Assembly: GCA_038025085.1 (NCBI GenBank)
Contig: CM076151.1
Span: forward strand, 10,948,501 to 11,012,500
Source: Tetragonia tetragonoides
Taxonomy: Eukaryota > Streptophyta > Magnoliopsida > Caryophyllales > Aizoaceae
Direction of reading: 5' to 3'
DNA length: 64,000 nt
This document shows positions 57,601 through 64,000 of this stretch, in pieces (the first letter of the stretch is position 1; every line of letters starts with the position of its first letter). The notes below the pieces were generated by a model, which worked only from the letters and a program-made list of their open reading frames with translations, was not told the DNA's origin and did not search any database. The position numbers and the translations under genes were made by a program.

Positions 57601-60600
57601 AGTAATTGATAAATTCTTTGTCACGCCAATTTAACATATTACTCCCTACGTCTTAAAGTACCCATTTAATTTGGGACAGAGTGAGTACAAAATAGAGTAT
57701 CTTTTAAGAGAAAGAATATGACCCCAAAAAAAAGGGCAAAACATGTTCTACACAGCTAGTAATATTCTACAAATTATTCTAGTACATCCCACCTAAACTA
57801 GAATGCTAATTGTTCGATAATACCCTACTTCTTTCTATGGGACTAAAGTTTGACCGCTAATATTGACTAGAACAATTCACCAAATGTTCTTTTCTAAATA
57901 CTGTACTCAAGTTAGAAGAATATATAGATTTAGCTAGCTTCACTTTGCATACAAGTGCAAAAGAACAATGTGTTTGCTTAATCCTCAATTTCTCACCTAA
58001 CAGACTACCAATTATCCTTAGACCCTCCCCCTCCCTAACAGAGGGCGCGCACACAAACAAACAAACAAACAAGCAAGCAAGCAAGCAAACAAACAAACAG
58101 GTAAATTTGTGTTTTTACCTCGGAAATCCTTGGCTTCATAAAATCAGTTTCAAGTGCAGAAAAAACGAGATCACCTTGGCCTCCCCACCTGTAAAATTTT
58201 GTTCCAGTTCATAAGATAATGTATGACAATTAAATTATATATATTGATCATAAACATAAGATGTGATGCGAATTACAACAAATAGTTTAATGGAAATGAT
58301 CAATTTCCCATATTAGACTATGATGATTATCAATATCTACGTGCTAGATCAATAATGCAAGTAGTTAAATTGTCAGCTATAAAAAAGGATCACATACGTA
58401 ACGTTAGTTGGAATAATCTTAAGCTTCTTTCTTACAGGGCCTTCCATTAGAGCACCAAGATCACCTCCATTGCCACTAGGATTGATAGTCTTTATTGAAC
58501 TAAGGTATCTTGAGTATCTACTAAACGCTACGCTTTGTGATAATGCAATATTCGTTGTTGTTGTAGAAAGCGGGTCCATGGCAGAATCAAGAAGAAAGTT
58601 GTAGAAGTCCTGCAATGCAATTTAAAACACGAGTCAATGATAAGTCATAACTATGAGCTAGTGATGGACAGTACAGTGACGCACTTCTCATTTATTCTTG
58701 TTTCTAATAGGACATCGCGAGTTTGGGTAATTACCACACTGTTACTACTACCACTGATTTCAGTTTCAAGTTGACTCCATGTATTTGTTGCATCCTCATA
58801 TTGCCCCTTGCCTATTTGCTGCTTGATCATTTCTGCCATGCTGATTTTTTCATAAACAACAAATTAGTTTCACCAAAGATATGTTAAAAGTAAGTAACTA
58901 AAATTGGTAGGATATATTTTTACTTTTACTAATGATCACCTGTTTGCACTTTGCATCCCTTCGTCATCAAGTCTTGAAACATCTTTAAGAAGAGGTCCCC
59001 ATGACAGCTGCCCCCAATAAATAAAAGGAACAAAACAGAGGTTACCCCATAATTATTGATAGTTCAATACTCCAATCATATTTTGTTGGAGATATGCCAT
59101 ATGTGCACATAGTTTGTTATTATTAGTTTCACTATATAAGTGATTAGCTAATGTAATTAGATTAACCAATTCTTTCATTCACAATCAATAAAGAAGCTTC
59201 AATTATTTAGCCTTTTCTTTCTCTAGAATTATCCCCAATTTATTGTTGATTTTAGGTTGTTATGATCCTGATTTTCTACATATTCTACTATCACAACTTC
59301 TTTTTTTCCCATACAACTCAGGGAAACATATATCTTGATCTTGACAATAATTTGTGACATATAATCTCGAACCATTCTTCACTCACTCACAAAATAAGGA
59401 CGTTACCACTTTTTTCTTGGATGAATTGAAGTTATTTTATGAAATGAGGGCTATTTTGTGAAATGAGGGTGTAATGATCCCGTATAATGCAATAATTGCA
59501 GTAACGAAGGCTAGTCAATCCCCTCGCTTATAAAAAAGAGAAAAAGATTATTATATTGTAAGTATGACCCCTAGTGTACTAGACAAATAATCGAAATTTG
59601 TCACTATTTGAGATTTTGAGTGATTTGTTTTACCATAAACATACTAAGATAATAGCCACAACTATTAATTCTGTACCAATGAGGGATTTAATAAAGTTCA
59701 CACCTAGGAAAAACAAGGCACATGTATCAATTTAAGTTAGCAAAATGCTCTTGGATAGAAGAGGTAGTTCCCCTTACAAATTAGACAAGCTTTTCTAATA
59801 AAAAGGGAGGCATGAAAAACTAAAATAAACTCCAAAACTTACCACAAAATCTTCAGGTGAAATCCAACTATCACCCAAGGCAATCCCTTTGCAAAAGAAA
59901 AAATACACACACATCAAAATTCACATTGTTTAATTAAAGCGTAATCATATTATATTCTATACTTGTATAACTTTACAAAAATTTGTATAAGACGATCTTA
60001 TATGATAATCGTACTTTAATACTTTTCATAATCAAAACGCAAAATTTATAGTAATAGAAAGCCCCGCTAGTTGGAAAAAAGAAAAAATAGAAGGTCGAGG
60101 CTAATATTCAGTAGCAATTTCCAGAAGTGGGGTGGCTCAAAGTCAATACAGATGGAGCAGTTAAATCAAATCCGGGTAGTGCAGCGAGAGGAGGAGTAGC
60201 TCGATCAGCCAATGGAGCATTTGTTTATGGCTTCTCAATTAATCTGGGTGCTTGTACTTCTGTTCGTGCGGAGTTAGTAGCAATTTTGAAGGGACTGACT
60301 ATTGCTTGGGAGAAGGGACATAGACGGGTTTGCGTGGAAACGGACTCGGAGGTGGCAATTCTTTTGCTCAACAAGCCAGTAAGCGCATCAAACCCAAATC
60401 GAGGGGTTATTGAGCAGTGCAAGGATCTACTCCAAAAAGAGTGGGAAGTCAAGGTTGGTCATACTTATAGGGAAGAACCGAGCCGCCGATTGGTTCGCTA
60501 ACTACGGGATCCTTCTACCTTTAGGCCTTCATATTTTTTAAGCTCCCCCGAATGGAGTTATGTAAATCTTAACTGATGATGTAATAGGTGTTTCCTTTTC

Positions 60601-61658
60601 TAGGATGATTATTATGTAATGGGCATAGCCCTCACTTTCAAAAAAAAAAAGCAGCCCTGCTAGTAGTAAAATATACCTCCAAGCTTGAGCTTCAATTGGC
60701 CAGAAAGAACGGCTTTGTGAGCAGCCAATCCAAGAGTAACAGCAAACTTACCGCCATAAGATTCTGCAACAATATACAACGGTCTCATCTGTAACCTTAC
60801 GTCTCTATTAAATATTTTTATCAACAATGTCGTCAGATCTGCCCCTGCTTCTTCGTCACTTTTCACCACCGTTTTCTCATCCTCTACAAAACTGAACCCT
60901 GTCCCCACTGGATTATCCTTCACATTTTAACAAAAATAAATAAATTACATAAATGATTTATATAAAATCAGAAAAAATCAAAAATAATAACAGAATGTTA
61001 TAGATAATGTTGAAAATAAGAGAAAAGTGACATAATATACATACAACAAAGAGAAGGTCTGCTTTCTTTAACCATGTAGAATTCCTAGGGTTTAGATTTG
61101 TATCTAATGGCCCAACCTCTTGGAAATTCCCAATTCCTGTTCCTGATGCTCCCTACATTGAATTTTGATTCACATATCATATCAATTGGTCATGGGTTTT
61201 GATTTAAACAAATGAGTATGACTACATACAGTCAAATGTCAGTTCGGAAAAAAACGGAGTCTAAGAGAATTTAAGATGTACGCAACTTTATCCCTAATAG
61301 TAAAGTTTTCGGAATTCTATAACATAGAATTACTTACTGGACCACCTTGCAACCATAGAATTATGGGCCAGGGCTTGTTTGGATCATCTACTCTGTAAGG
61401 GCTTTTGTATAGCCACCAAAACATGTGTGCTTCTGCAAAAGATGGAAAATTTCACTACCCTACCAAACAAACCAAACCCAAAAAAAAAAAAAAAAAAAAA
61501 AAAGAAGAAATCTTACTTGGTCTGACTTCAACATAACCCCATTCTTCAGACCCATCATTGCTTCTTCTCATTGCCATAACAATTCTTCCATGAAAGAGAG
61601 AGAGAAACAGAGTTGCAAGTAACAGAGCATTTACATTCAAAACAGAGCATTTTGCCAT
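54602..61658 (-). CDS. SCPL51: Serine carboxypeptidase-like protein, SCPL51 type
   Basis: Peptidase family S10 protein, expected to enter the secretory pathway. Thirteen in-frame exons on the minus strand: 61517-61658, 61338-61432, 61045-61152, 60677-60917, 59843-59886, 58940-59007, 58735-58840, 58398-58609, 58119-58188, 57466-57516, 56701-56753, 56480-56615, 54602-54670. Together 464 residues, about the length I recall for Arabidopsis SCPL51. A hydrophobic signal peptide covers about residues 10-30. WGYVEVRP opens the mature part; the substrate/oxyanion loop is WLQGGPGASG at 74-83. The catalytic triad is Ser168 in AESYGGK, Asp381 in LDLIC and His441 in GAGHF, all present, so an active enzyme is plausible. 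Potential N-glycosylation sites are Asn103 (NST) and NVT near the exon 8/9 junction. The final exon encodes VPVDQPCIALNMVDSITQ. The substrate is unknown; SCPL members can be peptidases or acyltransferases. Confidence 0.95.
55156..55412. mobile_element. Degenerate Stowaway-like MITE
   Basis: TA flanks (55154-55155, 55413-55414). Imperfect inverted ends (CTACATTTGTTCTAAATTC, and CTCTCTCCGTTCCTAGTTT read inward), with internal TCTTTACATTT pairing. It lies in the last intron of SCPL51. Confidence 0.65.
56754..57465 (-). other. SCPL51 intron 10
   Basis: Non-coding, nothing recognised. Flanked by the exon ending YNGQ and the exon starting LDLIC, so it splits the sequence right before the catalytic Asp. 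Confidence 0.6.
57642..57685. mobile_element. Miniature Stowaway remnant
   Basis: TA flanks and ends CTCCCTACGTC / GACAGAGTGAG, only 44 bp long, as if the interior had been deleted. In SCPL51 intron 9. Confidence 0.5.
58051..58100 (+). repeat. (CAAA)n/(CAAG)n microsatellite
   Basis: Compound tetranucleotide run that starts about 18 bp inside SCPL51 intron 9, next to its 5' splice site on the minus strand (58118). On that strand it is a TTTG/CTTG-rich tract. Confidence 0.95.
58841..59842 (-). other. SCPL51 introns 5 and 6 with exon 6 between
   Basis: Apart from exon 6 (58940-59007), which encodes SWGPLLKDVSRLDDEGMQSA, the sequence is non-coding. The larger part, 59008-59842, is AT-rich intron with no recognised repeat. 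Confidence 0.6.
60072..60652 (+). mobile_element. LINE 3'-end with RNase H domain
   Basis: Flanked by AGCCCCGCTAGT (60060-60071) and AGCCCTGCTAGT (60653-60664), an 11/12-match target duplication, with an A run at 60640-60650. The plus strand encodes an RVT_3/RNase H fold: LKVNTDGAVKSNPGSAARGG with the first Asp, RAELVAILKGL with Glu, and VETDSEVAILLL with Asp. A one-base shift near 60480 separates it from RAADWFANYG, which holds a further conserved Asp. The family differs from the zf-RVT LINEs in VPS50. It is antisense inside SCPL51 intron 4. Confidence 0.9.
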
Positions 61659-61740
61659 TTTTCTCTGAACTTAGTGTGAAAAAACAGGAAACTTGTTGAT
61701 ATGGGTACCTATATATATATATAGATTTGAGAATTCAGAA
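61659..61740 (-). promoter_or_regulatory. Candidate core promoter of SCPL51
   Basis: A TATATATATATA run at about 61709-61722 lies about 50 bp upstream of the start codon on the minus strand. If used as a TATA box it leaves a leader of only about 20-25 bases. This is inference from position only. Confidence 0.4.
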
Positions 61741-62547
61741 AGGTTGGTTTGTCAGTTTATAAAAGAAAAAGGAAAACAAAGAAATAGTATTAAATGTTTC
61801 CTGTTTAAGAATAGGGTTTGTCTGTAAGATTTAGATCAAATAAAATTTACTAAAAAGATAACAGAAAAAGGGAGAAATGTATGGCTTTTAGTTTTTAGTA
61901 ATCCTAAGTGTTGAAGGCTGCTATATAGAGTATACAAAAACTTGTGCTGTATTTTGGAGTTTATTTATAACTGGGGGATGAAGAGATCCCACCAAAAGAG
62001 GATATGAGATTGGTTTTACACCCTTTTCATTTTACCTTTTCAACAAGTGGGGAATCAATTAGGGGTTCTAGAAAATTTGACTTGGTCTTCTTTTTTAGAA
62101 AGAGATTGTTATTTAGTGCCTAGTCTCCATACTTTATTCCATTCTATTTTGTTCAAATATATTTTGTGTCATTCTGTTCCATTTTGCACTTTATATTTAA
62201 TTTTGTTTTATATTTTTTTCTATTTTCCTCGTCACACCATTTTATTTCGTTTCACTTTTCACCATTTCACGCCATTTCGTTAAAGAGAATATAATTACGA
62301 TAGTATTATACACATTGCACTATATAACTAACTAAATCAAGAAAGTAATAATCAATTTGCATGCCAACCTTTTCAAGTGAGTATCATTATTTTACTTTAT
62401 TTTTTTAAATGGTGCACACAAATATGTACGTTTTGTATAGACTAGATTCCAAGAACACATAGTACACGATAAGGGAGATAGTACAAGATTAAGCATGGTT
62501 TGGTACCCTCGATCTAGTACACGAACAACATTTGAGAAATATACTCC
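61741..62547. other. Intergenic region upstream of SCPL51
   Basis: AT-rich spacer. A T-rich stretch with ATTTCATTTT/CATTTCG words at 62130-62280 is low complexity. No gene recognised. Confidence 0.5.
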
Positions 62548-62552
62548 CTAGT

Positions 62553-62743
62553 CACTCCTTTTTTTTGGTCTTTGCCAAGGGTATCCACCGTTGATCACAG
62601 TGACTAACCTTCTCGCCTCAACTGTCAGCGTACTAAGCGGTAAGGGGCTGGCCAAGGGATTTTTTTCATTCGCAAGAGTTGGGATTCGAACTCCCAACCA
62701 CTTGTTTAAGGGATGAAGTGCTGAACCACTACACCAACCCATC
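62553..62743 (-). mobile_element. tRNA-derived SINE, minus strand
   Basis: The minus strand begins GATGGGTTGGTGTAGTGGTTC (A box region) and has the B box GGGAGTTCGAATCCCAACTC, an unrelated body, and an A-rich tail (ACCAAAAAAAAGG). Family differs from the VPS50-intron SINEs. Confidence 0.8.
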
Positions 62744-63211
62744 TTGATTTAAAGAAAGATTTGTGACAATATATTTGAATAATCACTACTTGACTATTCA
62801 ATATGACAATATATTTGAATACCAATAGTTGACTAAGTGATTATTTTTCGTGGTGGTTTATAAGCACTTTAAACGAAAAATGGGACAATTGGAAGAATTT
62901 AAAACTGCTCTATACTCAATGAGAAATTCAATATTTCGATTTTGATTAAGGCTGAATGGATCTCCACCACTCAATCACCCCCCATAATTGTAGCAAATTA
63001 GCCTTTGCTTTTTCCAAATAACATAATCTATTGGATAGTTGTTTAATTTCTTCTGCATATCGAATTAATATACGATAGACTATGATTAGGTAGTTTCGGA
63101 GTAATGGTCCTTCCTCTCACAAAGTAATAAAACAATCACTTTTGGATGGGTAAATTGCAGTGGGTTCAATTAGATTTGTGAGAGAAGGAAGTAGTAATCT
63201 TAAACTGTGAA

Positions 63212-63246
63212 ATACAACAACAACAACAACAATAACAACAACAACT
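63212..63246 (+). repeat. (CAA)n microsatellite
   Basis: ACAACAACAACAACAACAAT-type run directly preceding the dispersed repeat copy that follows. Confidence 0.95.
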
Positions 63247-63249
63247 TAG

Positions 63250-63342
63250 TAAATGTCCCGCCGAAAGCGGAGTCTGGAGAGGTTCAGATATACGCAGCCT
63301 TACCCTTAACTAGTCGCCTAGCAAAGAGGCTGTTTCCGAAAT
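63250..63342 (+). repeat. Dispersed SINE-like repeat (copy 2)
   Basis: Second copy of the block at 26645-26772: GTCCCGCC..GCGGAGTCTGGAGAGGTTC, ATATACGCAGCCTTACCC, TAACTAGTCGCCTAG, GAGGCTGTTTCCGAA. Preceded by (CAA)n, as is common for plant repeats of this type. Confidence 0.6.
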
Positions 63343-63705
63343 AAAAGACATAAATCATTACGTATACCATCTTATACGCGTTTAACACTTATGATAGAGT
63401 TATCATAATGCTATCTTAGTCTTTAACAATACTTTAATCAGTTGACGACTATTGATTTATGAAATTGTAATAAAACCCTATTAAGTTAGCTACTAGGAGA
63501 CGCCATTGGATCCAAAGTAAGCAGCACCAAAGAATACTTTGATGTTGAAAGCCACTAATCTCTATTGTTAAAATTGCTTCATGCCATAATATCTTTTTGT
63601 CAATGTAGTTTTGTAAATACAGGAAAATTTGACCCACTTGGACTACACGATGGTGCAGAAACCAATTTTGTCTAGTTAATTAGAACGCATCATCATATAC
63701 TCCAA

Positions 63706-64000
63706 GCCAGGCCCGGCTATCAACAGGTCCATGTGGGGCGACCGAACAGGGCCCCAAAATTTAGGGGCCCCCAAAAAAAAAAGGCCCACCCACGGTTTAA
63801 AAATAAAAAATAAAAAAAAAATTCTACTAACTACAGAAGTCAGAAGATACGGGAGATTGGAGAAAGCAAAGGGAAAGTTTCTAAATGCCTAAATTAACGC
63901 CTCACCTTCTTCCTTCTTCCCCAACCTTCTTCTTCAATTTTCCACACCTCAAACGAATCAAATCTCTGTCAATACCAAAATTACAACAGCAAATCAATTC
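63706..64000. mobile_element. Probable end of a DNA transposon, cut by the window
   Basis: Starts CAGGCCCGGCTATCAACAGG and continues with GGGGCGACCGAACAGGGCCCC. Such CCGGCC/GGGCCCC-rich termini are frequent on non-autonomous plant DNA transposons. The other end is outside the window. Confidence 0.35.

Larger units (their letters stand above)
62744..63700. other. Intergenic region
   Basis: No gene recognised. Contains short direct repeats (AATATATTTGAAT near 62769 and 62806) and the repeats listed separately. Confidence 0.5.

Noticed and set aside
60127..60501. Independent host RNase H gene
   Set aside because: It lies between target duplications with a 3' A run and lacks a proper start and end; it is the 3' part of a LINE.
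1..64000. CRISPR arrays, operons, phage or plasmid features
   Set aside because: None present. Tandem repeats found are minisatellites without unique spacers of constant length.

Overview
The window is nuclear DNA of a flowering plant, probably a eudicot. The evidence is GT..AG-spliced genes with multi-kilobase introns, AT-rich spacers, and plant repeat families: L1-type LINEs with a C-terminal zf-RVT region, tRNA-derived SINEs, Stowaway-like MITEs, hAT-like elements, Helitron ends and a Cassandra-type LTR. I cannot name the species. Only two intact protein-coding genes are supported, and they point at each other.

Layout. 1-12 kb is a transposon-rich flank. It holds a decayed LINE reverse-transcriptase piece, an inverted ectopic copy of VPS50 exon 2 plus part of intron 2, Helitron-type termini, an F-box/LRR pseudogene, a hAT-like element, and a telomere-like G-rich tract interrupted by a Cassandra solo LTR. 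12.1-12.5 kb is a long foldback hairpin made of GC-rich palindromes, directly upstream of the first gene.

12.94-53.3 kb (+) is one very long gene, VPS50 (syndetin). I assembled it as 25 exons, and every junction keeps frame to give 1143 residues. Its introns are crowded with LINE copies (about ten recognisable fragments), SINEs and MITEs. None of these interrupts an assembled exon.

54.6-61.66 kb (-) is a complete serine carboxypeptidase-like gene of the SCPL51 type: 13 exons, 464 residues, with Ser168, Asp381 and His441 as the triad. A LINE of a different family, carrying an RNase H domain, sits antisense in its fourth intron only about 12 bp from the 5' splice site. 61.7-64 kb is intergenic, with a SINE and other repeats.

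VPS50 is expected to act in the EARP tethering complex in endosomal recycling. SCPL51 is a secreted or vacuolar serine carboxypeptidase-like protein. Nothing links the two beyond convergent (tail-to-tail) placement about 1.3 kb apart. The most interesting structures are the captured VPS50 exon-2 copy in opposite orientation near Helitron ends, the promoter-proximal foldback, and several small rearrangements inside LINE copies. No novel defence or metabolic gene system was found.
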